Part shown: positions 16,797-24,770 of the stretch, piece after piece
Layout: every line of letters starts with the position of its first letter
Numbering within the stretch: position 1 is the first letter of the stretch
Source: Georgenia sp. M64
GTDB lineage: Bacteria > Actinomycetota > Actinomycetes > Actinomycetales > Actinomycetaceae
DNA length: 64,000 bases
Direction of reading: 5' to 3'
Assembly: GCF_038049925.1 (NCBI RefSeq)
Contig: NZ_CP145809.1
Span: 1,798,001 to 1,862,000 of the forward strand
Position numbers and translations under genes: made by a program
Notes under the pieces: model-generated
The model's input: the letters and a program-made list of their open reading frames with translations, nothing else
What the model was told of the DNA's origin: nothing
The model's database searches: none

Positions 16797-17927
16797 ATGA
16801 GGCGCGAGGCGTGGACGAGGTGGGTCCCGGCGATCGTCGTGCCGGCGGCGATCGGGGCGGGCTCGCTCGTCGTCGCCGCTCAGGCCGGCGCGGCCGTGGA
16901 CCTGCCCGACCTCACCGCCGAGGAGGTCCTCGTCCTGGCGGCGGAGCACGGGGTCGAGTCGTTCTCCGGCGCCTTCGAGCAGACCTCGGACCTGGGCCTG
17001 CCCGAGCTCCCCGGCGGGTTCACCGGCCCGGGCGACCCCTCGGCGGGCCCGTCCGGGGCCGACCCGGCCGCGGCGGTCGGCGAGGTGCTGGCGGCGCTGA
17101 CGCAGGACCGGTCCGGCCGGGTCTACGCCGACGGGCCCGAGCGGGTGCGCGTGCAGCTCCTCGACCGCTTCGACCAGGTCGACCTCGTCCGCTCGGGCAC
17201 GCAGGTGTGGCTCTACGACTCCGCCGAGAACACCGCCACCCACCTCACCATCCCGGCGGACGCGGTCCACGGCGGCGCGACGACGGAGCACGCGCTCACC
17301 CCCGAGGAGGTGGCCGCGCGGTTCGTCGCGGCCGCCGAGGACGGTGCGGACGTCACGGTCGGCGAGGACCGGCTCGTCGCCGGCCGGCCGGCGTACGAGC
17401 TCGTCGTGGACCCCCGCACCGAGGACACCCTCGTGGACTCGGTCAGCCTCGCCGTCGACGCCGAGACGGGCTTCCCGCTGGCGGTCGCCGTCCGCGCCGT
17501 CGGCCAGCAGGACCCCGCCCTCTCCCTCGCCTACACCTCCTTCGACCCGGTCGCCCCCGACCCGGGCCTGTTCGCCTTCGAGCCCCCCGAGGGCGCCGAG
17601 GTCGTCGAGAAGGAGCTGCCCGAGGAGCTCGCGGGCGCACGGCCGGAGGGACTGCACGGCACCGACCGGCCGTCCGGCAGCGACGCCGAGCACGCCCTGC
17701 CCTTCGCGGACGGCGTCCGGCTCGACGGCTCGGGCTGGGACGCGGTGCTCGTCGCCGCGGCGGGCGCCGACCTCCTGGACGACCCGCTGCTCGAGCAGCT
17801 CACCACCGGGACGGAGGGCGGCCGGGCGCTGACGACGTCGCTGCTCACCGTCCTGCTCACCGACGACGGACGGGTGCTCGCGGGCGCCGTCCCCCTGGAG
17901 CGGCTGCTCGCCGTCGCCGCGTCCTGA
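16797..17927 (+). CDS. LolA-like exported protein (lipoprotein-carrier fold)
   Basis: 376 residues. An N-terminal signal segment (VPAIVVPAAIGAGSLVVAAQAGA) exports it. The body follows the LolA/LppX-like beta-sheet plan of actinobacteria: LTAEEVLVLAAEHGVESFSGAFEQTSDLG, then VRVQLLDRFDQVDLVRSGTQVWLYDSAENTATHL, and AYELVVDPRTEDTLVDSVSLAVDAETGFPL. Proteins of this fold carry or sense lipids, or resemble RseB. The ABC-2 exporter genes start two bases after its stop, so the three probably work together on a lipid or hydrophobic substrate at the membrane. Leaderless start likely. Confidence 0.82.
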   Translation: MRREAWTRWVPAIVVPAAIGAGSLVVAAQAGAAVDLPDLTAEEVLVLAAEHGVESFSGAFEQTSDLGLPELPGGFTGPGDPSAGPSGADPAAAVGEVLAALTQDRSGRVYADGPERVRVQLLDRFDQVDLVRSGTQVWLYDSAENTATHLTIPADAVHGGATTEHALTPEEVAARFVAAAEDGADVTVGEDRLVAGRPAYELVVDPRTEDTLVDSVSLAVDAETGFPLAVAVRAVGQQDPALSLAYTSFDPVAPDPGLFAFEPPEGAEVVEKELPEELAGARPEGLHGTDRPSGSDAEHALPFADGVRLDGSGWDAVLVAAAGADLLDDPLLEQLTTGTEGGRALTTSLLTVLLTDDGRVLAGAVPLERLLAVAAS

Positions 17928-17928
17928 C

Positions 17929-18930
17929 GTGGGCACGGCCGCGGCGCCCGCGACGGACGACCTCCCTCACGGCTCGACCGACCTCGCGATCCGGACCGCC
18001 GGCCTGACCAAGGTGTTCGGTCGGCAGCGGGCCGTCGACGCGGTGGACCTCGCCGTCCCCCGAGGTTCCGTGTTCGGCTTCCTGGGGCCGAACGGGTCGG
18101 GCAAGACGACGACGATCCGGGTGCTCCTCGGCCTCGCCGCCGCCACCGACGGCAGCGCGCGGGTGCTCGGGCAGGAGGTGCCGCGCGGGCTGCGCGAGGT
18201 GCTGCCCCGGGTCGGCGCCCTCGTGGAGGGACCGGCGTTCTACCCGTTCCTCTCCGGCGCCGCGAACCTCGAGCGGCTCGACACCGCGAACCGTTACGCC
18301 CCCTCGGCCACCCGGGCCGAGCGGGTCCACCGTGCCCTGGAGCGGGTGGGGCTCTCGCACGCGGCCGGCAAGCGGGTGCGCGCGTACTCCCTCGGCATGA
18401 AGCAGCGCCTGGGCATCGCGAACGCGCTGCTGTCCCCGCGTGAGCTCCTCGTCCTGGACGAGCCCACCAACGGCCTGGACCCCCAGGGCACGCGCGAGGT
18501 GCGCGGCCTGGTCCGCTCCCTCGCCGCGGAGGGCTCGACGGTGTTCGTCTCGAGCCACCTGCTGGCCGAGGTCGAGCAGATGTGCACCCACGTGGCCGTC
18601 ATGAGCGCGGGGTCCCTCGTGGCGCAGGGCAGCCTGGCGGAGCTGCGCCGCTCCGGCGGGGCGGCCCGGGTGCGGGTGCGCACCCCCGACGGCGCCGCCG
18701 CGGCCGCCGAGCTCGCCCGGCTCGGGCTGGACCCGGAGCCGGCCGGTGACGCCGTCCTCGCGCGGTTCGACGGCGCAGCCGGGGACGCCGCCCCCGGCCC
18801 GGCGCCCGAGACGATCGTCGCCGCGCTCGTCGCGGCCGGGGTCCGGGTCCGCGGTTTCGCGGTGGAGGAGCCCACGCTGGAGGAGCGGTTCGTGGCCCTG
18901 ACGGGGGAGGGGTTCGACGTTGCCCAGTGA
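17929..18930 (+). CDS. ABC-2 type exporter, ATP-binding protein
   Basis: 333 residues. Walker A GPNGSGKTT, signature YSLGMKQRLGIA, Walker B LLVLDEPTNGLDPQG and H-loop VSSHLL are intact. This signature variant (YSLGMKQR) and the C-terminal regulatory tail of about 100 residues (EPTLEERFVALTGE) are typical of drug/lipid-type ABC-2 ATPases. The GTG lies one base after the LolA-like stop. It overlaps the permease by 11 bases. The three genes form a coupled operon. Confidence 0.93.
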   Translation: MGTAAAPATDDLPHGSTDLAIRTAGLTKVFGRQRAVDAVDLAVPRGSVFGFLGPNGSGKTTTIRVLLGLAAATDGSARVLGQEVPRGLREVLPRVGALVEGPAFYPFLSGAANLERLDTANRYAPSATRAERVHRALERVGLSHAAGKRVRAYSLGMKQRLGIANALLSPRELLVLDEPTNGLDPQGTREVRGLVRSLAAEGSTVFVSSHLLAEVEQMCTHVAVMSAGSLVAQGSLAELRRSGGAARVRVRTPDGAAAAAELARLGLDPEPAGDAVLARFDGAAGDAAPGPAPETIVAALVAAGVRVRGFAVEEPTLEERFVALTGEGFDVAQ

Positions 18931-19753
18931 GGCCTCGCCCGGGTGGGCCCTGCTGGGCTCGGAGCTGTCCGTGCTGTTCCGCCGTCGCCGGACGTGGGCG
19001 ATGCTCCTGGCGCTCGCCGCCATCCCCGTCCTCATCGCCGTCGCCGTGCGGCTGTCGTCCTCTCCGCCAGGGCCCGGGGAGGGACCGCCCTTCATCGACC
19101 GGATCACGCAGAACGGCCTGTTCGTCTCGGTGACGGCCCTCGTGGTCACCGTGCCTTTGTTCCTCCCCCTCACCGTCGGGGTCGTCGCCGGCGACACCAT
19201 CGCCGGCGAGGCCGGCCTGGGCACGCTGCGCTACCTCCTCATCGCCCCGGCCGGGCGGGTCCGGCTGCTCCTGGTCAAGCTCGCCGGGGCCGCGGCGTTC
19301 TGCGTGGCCGCGACCCTGACGGTCGTGCTCACCGGCGCGGCGATCGGCGCCGCCCTCTTCCCGGTCGGCCCGGTGACCCTGCTCTCCGGCGACACCGTCG
19401 GGACGGGCGAGTCGGTGGTGCGGTCGCTGCTCGTGGCCGGCTACGTCACGGTCTCGCTCCTCGGGCTCGCGGCCGTCGGGCTGTTCGTCTCCACCCTCAC
19501 CGAGGTCCCGGTCGGTGCCATGGCCACCACCGTCGTCCTGGCCATCGTCTCCCAGGTCCTGGACTCCCTCGCCCAGCTCGAGTGGCTCCACCCCTGGCTG
19601 CTCAGCCACCACTGGCTCGGCTTCGCCGACCTCCTGCGCAACCCGGTGGCGTGGGGGTCCTTCACCGACAACGCGCTCCTGCAGGCCGGGTACGTGCTCA
19701 CCTTCGGCGCGCTCGCCTACGGGCGCTTCGTGACCAAGGACGTGCTTTCCTGA
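18920..19753 (+). CDS. ABC-2 type exporter, membrane subunit
   Basis: 277 residues with six predicted membrane helices (for example TWAMLLALAAIPVLIAVAV, LFVSVTALVVTVPLFLPLTVGVVAGD, FCVAATLTVVLTGAAIGAALF). GDTIAGEAGLGTLRYLL between helices 2 and 3 is the ABC-2 coupling region. A TTG start is chosen because GGGGAGGGG lies about nine bases upstream and it gives an 11-base overlap with the ATPase gene. It exports an unknown substrate; the LolA-like neighbour suggests something hydrophobic. Confidence 0.88.
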   Translation: MPSEASPGWALLGSELSVLFRRRRTWAMLLALAAIPVLIAVAVRLSSSPPGPGEGPPFIDRITQNGLFVSVTALVVTVPLFLPLTVGVVAGDTIAGEAGLGTLRYLLIAPAGRVRLLLVKLAGAAAFCVAATLTVVLTGAAIGAALFPVGPVTLLSGDTVGTGESVVRSLLVAGYVTVSLLGLAAVGLFVSTLTEVPVGAMATTVVLAIVSQVLDSLAQLEWLHPWLLSHHWLGFADLLRNPVAWGSFTDNALLQAGYVLTFGALAYGRFVTKDVLS

Positions 19754-19781
19754 TCTCCCCACCATCGTCGGAAGGCACCCT

Positions 19782-21068
19782 GTGGACACGACCGGCCTCA
19801 TCTATGCCGCCGCGGGCCTGGCCGCCCTGCTCGCGGCACTCCTGCCCGTCGCGCTGCGGCGTGCCCCGGTCTCCATGCCCATGGCCTTCCTCGGCGCCGG
19901 CGTGCTGGCGTTCGCCACGATCCCCGAGCTGCCCGACCCGGACCCGTTGGCGCACGGCGGGGTCGCCACGCACCTGACCGAGGCGGTCGTCATCATCTCC
20001 CTCATGGGGGCGGGCCTGGCGCTCAACCGCCCGATCGGGTGGCGGCGGTGGATCACCACCTGGCGGCTGCTCGGCATCACCATGCCCCTGACCATGCTGG
20101 CCGTGGGTCTCCTCGGCGGCTGGCTGCTGGGCCTGGGGGCGGCCGGCGCCGTGCTCCTCGCCGCCGCCCTGGCCCCCACCGACCCCGTCCTGGCCAGCGA
20201 GGTGCAGGTGGGCGAACCCTCCGACGACCCGTCGGACGAGGACGAGGCCCGGTTCGCGCTGACCTCCGAGGCCGGCCTCAACGACGGCCTGGCCTTCCCC
20301 TTCACCTACGCCGCGATCGCCATCGCGACGGCGGGCGTGGCGCCGTCGGGCTGGCTCGGCGAGTGGCTGCTCCTCGACGTGGTGTGGCGCCTGGCGGCCG
20401 GAGTGCTCGTCGGCGTCGGGGTCGGGTGGCTCCTGCGCACCCTGTTCTTCCGAGCCCCCTCGGAGCGGTTCCGGCTGGCCGAGCACGGCGAGGGCTTCGT
20501 CGCGCTCGCGGCCACCTTCGCCGCCTACGGCGCGGCGGAGCTCGTCGAGGGGTACGGGTTCATCGCCGTCTTCGTCTGCGCCGTGACCATCCGCTCGGCC
20601 GAGCGAGACCACGGCTACCACAAGATCCTCCACGAGTACGTCGAGCAGATCGAGCGGCTCCTCACGATCGTCGTCCTCATCCTCCTCGGTGGTGCCGTCG
20701 CGCGCGGGCTCCTCGCCGAGGTCGGCTGGCCGCACGTCGCCCTGGCGCTGGCGGCGGTGCTCCTCGTGCGCCCCCTCACGGGCTGGGTGGGGCTCGCCGG
20801 CGGGAAGACCGGGCCCCGGGAGCGGGGCGCGATCGCGTACTTCGGCATCCGCGGGATCGGCTCGCTCTACTACGTCTCCTACGCCCTGGGGAAGGCGGAG
20901 TTCGACGAGGCGGGGACGCTGTGGGCCACCGTCGGGCTCGTCGTGGTGACCTCCGTCGTCGTCCACGGCGTGACCGCCACACCGTTCATGGCCGAGCTCG
21001 ACCGCCGCCGGGAGCGGGCGGCAGCGGTCGCCGGCAGTCCGGAGACGGCGCCGGCCACCCCCGTGTGA
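19782..21068 (+). CDS. Na+(K+)/H+ antiporter, CPA1/NhaP-type
   Basis: 428 residues with about 12 membrane helices. LAPTDPVLASEVQVGEPS (about 132-149) is the NhaP/CPA1 ion-binding motif with the essential TD pair, and LTSEAGLNDGLAFPF provides the second ND motif. IRGIGSLYYVSYAL near residue 360 is the conserved helix 11 region with its arginine. It exchanges Na+ or K+ for protons at the cytoplasmic membrane. GTG start; GGAAGG is eight bases upstream. It starts 28 bases after the ABC-2 permease and may be co-transcribed with it. Confidence 0.92.
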   Translation: MDTTGLIYAAAGLAALLAALLPVALRRAPVSMPMAFLGAGVLAFATIPELPDPDPLAHGGVATHLTEAVVIISLMGAGLALNRPIGWRRWITTWRLLGITMPLTMLAVGLLGGWLLGLGAAGAVLLAAALAPTDPVLASEVQVGEPSDDPSDEDEARFALTSEAGLNDGLAFPFTYAAIAIATAGVAPSGWLGEWLLLDVVWRLAAGVLVGVGVGWLLRTLFFRAPSERFRLAEHGEGFVALAATFAAYGAAELVEGYGFIAVFVCAVTIRSAERDHGYHKILHEYVEQIERLLTIVVLILLGGAVARGLLAEVGWPHVALALAAVLLVRPLTGWVGLAGGKTGPRERGAIAYFGIRGIGSLYYVSYALGKAEFDEAGTLWATVGLVVVTSVVVHGVTATPFMAELDRRRERAAAVAGSPETAPATPV

Positions 21069-21085
21069 CCACCCCCCCGGGGCCG

Positions 21086-22591
21086 CTACCCCACGCCGAG
21101 CCGTCGGAGCATGAGGACGCACACGTCGTCGTGGCCCTGCGCGCCCTCCAGGAGGCGGGCGGTGAGGGCGGTGACGAGCTCGGCGGGCGGCAGGGCGGCC
21201 ACCTCGTCGACGTGGGTGGTGAGGCTGGCCAGTCCCGTGCGCAGCGACCGGTCGCGCCGCTCGACGAGCCCGTCGGTGAAGAGCAGGAGGCGGTCCCCGG
21301 CCGCCAGGTCGAGCGTGTCCTCGACGCGGCGCCGGCGGGGGTGCTCGAGCCCGAGCGGCGTCGAGCGCCCGCCCCACACCAGGCGCCCCGGGCCGTCGAC
21401 GGGCAGCAGGAGCGGCGGCATGTGGCCGGCGCACGCGTACCGCGCCCGGCCGGTGCCCAGGTCGAGCTCGACGTAGGCCAGCGTCGCCGACGCGGCGCCG
21501 TCCACCTGCTCGACGAACCGGTCCAGCCGCGTGAGGACCTCCGCCGGGGACGTCCCCGGCCCGGCGACCGCACGCACCGCGCTGCGCAGCTGTCCCATCG
21601 CGATCGCGGCCCCGAGCCCCCGGCCCACCACGTCCCCGACGACGACGGCGAGGGTGTCCTCGTCGACCCGGAACGCGTCGAACCAGTCCCCGCCCACCGC
21701 GAGGGTGTCCACGCCCGGGTGGTAGGCGGTGGTGACGTCGAAGCGTGGGTCGCTGGGCGGCTCGCCGGCGAGCAGCGAGCCCTGGAGCTGGTGCGCGATG
21801 CTCGTGCTCCGCTCGTAGAGCAGGGCCCGGTCCAGGGCGAGGCCGGCCTGGGCGGCGACGGCGGTGACGATCTCGGGGTCGAGCGGCTCGGCGCCGGGCG
21901 CGGGGTCCGGCAGGAGCGAGACGAAGCCGTGGAGGCGGGTCTGGCCGTGGAGCGGGGCGACGAACCACTCGCCCCGGGTGGATCGTCCCTCCCGGGCCGG
22001 CCGGGGGCGGGGCGAGGCCGGTCCGAGGTGGGAGTGCAGGACCAGGCCGTCGGGGTCGGTGAGCCAGAGGCTCGCGGCAGCGGCGCCGAGCCGACCGGTG
22101 GCGGCCTCGAGCACCGCCGCGCCGACGCCGTCGACGCCCACGCCCAGCGAGAGGGCGGAGGTCGCGGCGAGCAGCGCCGCCGTCCGCGCCGCCGAGGTCT
22201 CCGCCGCGCGGCGGGCGGCGAGGAGGTCCCGCTCGTACCGGGTGCGCTCCCGGGCACCCGAGACGGCGACGACCACCTCGTCCTGCCCGGCGCCGCCGGG
22301 ACGCACGGTGGCGGCGACGAGGACCGGGAGGCGGCCGTGCGGTGTCCTCAGCTCGAGGGCGACCTCGTCGAACCTGCCGTCCACGAGCAGCAGCGGGGAG
22401 AGGTGGGTCTCCCAGAAGATCCGCCCGCCCACGGACAGCAGCTCGGTGAACCGGGCACCGCCGAGGACCTCCGCCCCGGGCCGCCCGAGCCAGGTGAGGA
22501 ACGTCTCGTTCGCGGCCGAGACGGTCCCGTCGGGCCGGAGGCGGACGAGCCCGCACGGCGCACCGTCCCAGGGGTCGGGTGGCGCGTTCAC
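21086..22591 (-). CDS. rsbP: PAS-GAF-SpoIIE serine phosphatase, RsbP-like
   Basis: 501 residues. PAS domain at about 8-112 (ends in VVVAVSGARERTRYERDL, the usual PAS-to-linker exit), a helical linker, a GAF-like domain at about 135-262, and a PP2C-type SpoIIE domain at about 280-497. Metal aspartates are seen in GGDWFDAF (D302), GDVVGRGLGAA (D320), FTDGLVE (D440) and GHDDVCVL (D488/489). Such phosphatases dephosphorylate an anti-anti-sigma factor to release a stress sigma factor. The GTG overlaps the stop of the RsbQ-like gene, as partners would. Unlike Bacillus RsbP, a GAF domain is inserted. Confidence 0.92.
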   Translation of the reverse strand: MNAPPDPWDGAPCGLVRLRPDGTVSAANETFLTWLGRPGAEVLGGARFTELLSVGGRIFWETHLSPLLLVDGRFDEVALELRTPHGRLPVLVAATVRPGGAGQDEVVVAVSGARERTRYERDLLAARRAAETSAARTAALLAATSALSLGVGVDGVGAAVLEAATGRLGAAAASLWLTDPDGLVLHSHLGPASPRPRPAREGRSTRGEWFVAPLHGQTRLHGFVSLLPDPAPGAEPLDPEIVTAVAAQAGLALDRALLYERSTSIAHQLQGSLLAGEPPSDPRFDVTTAYHPGVDTLAVGGDWFDAFRVDEDTLAVVVGDVVGRGLGAAIAMGQLRSAVRAVAGPGTSPAEVLTRLDRFVEQVDGAASATLAYVELDLGTGRARYACAGHMPPLLLPVDGPGRLVWGGRSTPLGLEHPRRRRVEDTLDLAAGDRLLLFTDGLVERRDRSLRTGLASLTTHVDEVAALPPAELVTALTARLLEGAQGHDDVCVLMLRRLGVG

Positions 22592-23385
22592 GCGGCGAGG
22601 TACCTGCGCATCGCGGCGACGAGCTGGTCCGGCGCGCTGAGGTTGGGGCAGTGCCCGACGGCGTCGAGGGTGACCAGCTCGCTGCCGGCGAGGTGCCGGT
22701 GGACGAACGCGCCCACCGACGGCGGGGCGATGACGTCCTCGCGGGACTGGACCACCAGGGCCGGGGTGGTCACCCGGGCCAGGTCGGCGCGGTTGTCGGA
22801 GCGGAACGTCGTCCGGGCGAAGTGGCGCGCCACGGCGGGGTCGGTGCGGCAGAAGCTCGAGGTGAGCTCCTCGCCGAGCTCGGGCCGGTCGGGCACGCCC
22901 ATGATCGTCGGGGCGACGGACGCCGACCAGCCGAGGTAGTTCTCGTCCATGGTCTCGAGCAGCTCGTCGATCTCCGCGCTCGTGAACCCGCCGCGGTACT
23001 CGCCGTCGTCGGTGTAGCGGGGGTTCGGGCACACCAGCACCAGGCGGGCGAAGCGCTCGGGGCGCCGGGCGGCGGCGAGCGCGCCGATCATCGCGCTGAC
23101 CGAGTGCCCGACGAACGCCACGGGGGCGAGGTCGAGGGCGTCGAGGATCTCCAGGACGTCCTCGGCGTAGCCGTCGAGGGAGGAGTAGCGGTCGGGGCGG
23201 AAGGCGGCGACGTCGGACCCACCGGCACCGACGTGGTCGAACAGCACGACCCGGTGGGAGCGCTCGAACGCCGGGGCCACGTGACGCCACATGCCCTGGT
23301 CGCACCCGAAGCCGTGCGCGAGGACCAGGGGCGGGGCGCCCTCGGGCCCGCTGAGCCGGACGTTGTTGCGCTCGAGCACACTCAC
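22588..23385 (-). CDS. rsbQ: Alpha/beta hydrolase RsbQ, partner of the PAS phosphatase
   Basis: 265 residues closely matching the RsbQ plan. The nucleophile is S95 in VGHSVSAMIG, with acid D217 (QSREDVIAP) and H245 (VGHCPN); these sit one or two residues from S96, D219 and H247 of B. subtilis RsbQ. The cap reads NYLGWSASVAPTIMG and SSFCRTDPAVARHFA, again RsbQ-like. RsbQ hydrolyses or binds a small hydrophobic ligand and is needed to activate RsbP during energy stress. A GTG start overlaps a weak GAGGTGAG ribosome site. First gene of the two-gene unit. Confidence 0.93.
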   Translation of the reverse strand: MSVLERNNVRLSGPEGAPPLVLAHGFGCDQGMWRHVAPAFERSHRVVLFDHVGAGGSDVAAFRPDRYSSLDGYAEDVLEILDALDLAPVAFVGHSVSAMIGALAAARRPERFARLVLVCPNPRYTDDGEYRGGFTSAEIDELLETMDENYLGWSASVAPTIMGVPDRPELGEELTSSFCRTDPAVARHFARTTFRSDNRADLARVTTPALVVQSREDVIAPPSVGAFVHRHLAGSELVTLDAVGHCPNLSAPDQLVAAMRRYLAA

Positions 23386-23472
23386 CTCGGCAGGCTACGG
23401 GACGGCGCGCCGACCCCGCGCGCCGGCCCGGCGCACCGGCGGACCGGCACCCGCGGAGGCAGCCTGACGCCG

Positions 23473-24765
23473 CTAGAGCCAGCGCCGGATCGGGGCGACG
23501 GCCGTCTCGAGTGCACGCTGCCGGCCGGACCGGTTCCGCCACCGGTCGAGGTCGATCTCGCGGCTGCGCCCGAGGTCGTCGAGGAACTGCTGCTCGAGGA
23601 CCTCGACGACGGCGGCGTCGAGGACGACCATCGCGACCTCCTCGTCGTGGTCGAGGGAGCGGCGGTTGAGGTTGCTCGACCCCACGAGGGCGGCCGCGCC
23701 GTCGACGACCATGATCTTCGTGTGCAGCATGCTGGGCTGGAAGTTCCACACGCGCACCCCGGCGTCGGCGAGCTCGGCGTAGACCGCCTCGCCGGCGAGC
23801 TGGGCCACGCGCTTGTCCGCGTGCGGCCCGGGCACGAGGACGTCGACCTCGACGCCGCGCGCGGCCGCCTCGCGCAGCGCGGTCCGCATCGCCTCGTCCG
23901 GGGCGAAGTAGGCGCTCTGGAGACGGATGCGCCGGCGGGCCGAGCGCATGAGGACGTACCAGACGGTGTGGATGTCGTCCCAGCCGATGCTGGCCGAGCC
24001 GCGCACGACCTGGACCACCGCGTCGCCGCGGTGGGGGTGGTCGGGGAACCGGTCGCGGTCGTCGTAGAGGGACCGGCCGGTCTCGGCCCAGTCCTGGACG
24101 AAGGCCGCGGCGAGGCCGTCCACCGCCGGGCCCTCGACCCGGAAGTGGGTGTCGCGCCACTGCGTCTCGTCGCGGGCGTCCCCGGCCCACTCCTCGGCGA
24201 TGCCGACCCCGCCGGTGAACGCCACGGACTCGTCCACGACGCACACCTTGCGGTGGCCGCGGTGGTTCTGCTTGAACGGCGAGCGCACGAGGGGACGGCG
24301 GAACCACTGGACGTCCACGCCCGCGGCCTCCATCGCCTCGACGAGGCCGGACTCGATGTGGAAGCCGCCGAGGGCGTCGATGAGCACCCGCACCCGCACC
24401 CCCGCGCGGGCCCGGTCGGACAGCGCGTCGGCGAACGCCCGGGCGGGCCAGCCCTTCCAGTACACGAACGTCATGAGGTCGACGCTGCGGCGGGCACCGC
24501 CGATCGCCTCGAGCATGGCGGGGAAGATCTCGTCGCCGTTGTGCAGCACCTGCACGGAGTTGCCCTCGGTGAAGTGCACCCCGATGAGGCACTCGAGGGT
24601 GCGGCGCAACCGGCGGCGCGAGTCCTCCCCGCCCTCGGCCCCCGGGCCGGTCGTGCCCTCGTCCGGCCCGGGGCGGGGCAGGCTGTTGCCGGGTCCGGCG
24701 CCGGTCACGCCGTCGCCGGGTCCGGCGCCGGTCACGCCGTCGCCGGGCCGGGTCGCCTCGCTCAT
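23473..24765 (-). CDS. Phospholipase D/cardiolipin-synthase-like protein with two HKD motifs
   Basis: 430 residues. Two HKD motifs, HRKVCVVDE (about 180) and HTKIMVVDG (about 345), form the double catalytic site of the phospholipase D superfamily. VDLMTFVYWKGWPA and IRLQSAYFAPDEAM match cardiolipin synthases. No N-terminal membrane helices are present, so it is like the ClsB type rather than ClsA. The first 45 residues are low-complexity and contain a duplicated 9-residue unit. It starts five bases after the aldo/keto reductase stop, third gene of a tight operon. Phosphatidyl transfer to glycerol or phosphatidylglycerol is the likely reaction. Confidence 0.9.
   Translation of the reverse strand: MSEATRPGDGVTGAGPGDGVTGAGPGNSLPRPGPDEGTTGPGAEGGEDSRRRLRRTLECLIGVHFTEGNSVQVLHNGDEIFPAMLEAIGGARRSVDLMTFVYWKGWPARAFADALSDRARAGVRVRVLIDALGGFHIESGLVEAMEAAGVDVQWFRRPLVRSPFKQNHRGHRKVCVVDESVAFTGGVGIAEEWAGDARDETQWRDTHFRVEGPAVDGLAAAFVQDWAETGRSLYDDRDRFPDHPHRGDAVVQVVRGSASIGWDDIHTVWYVLMRSARRRIRLQSAYFAPDEAMRTALREAAARGVEVDVLVPGPHADKRVAQLAGEAVYAELADAGVRVWNFQPSMLHTKIMVVDGAAALVGSSNLNRRSLDHDEEVAMVVLDAAVVEVLEQQFLDDLGRSREIDLDRWRNRSGRQRALETAVAPIRRWL
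24694..24747. repeat. Perfect 27-bp tandem duplication inside the phospholipase D gene
   Basis: Two identical 27-base units (24694-24720 and 24721-24747) encode a repeated GDGVTGAGP in the disordered N-terminus. In frame, so copy number can change without breaking the gene. Confidence 0.85.
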
Positions 24766-24770
24766 GGTGG

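Noticed and set aside
15201-17936. A 911-codon minus-strand frame across the LolA-like gene
   Set aside because: Only the part up to 16682 has a ribosome site and coherent protein; the extension is antisense to a gene with clear family features.
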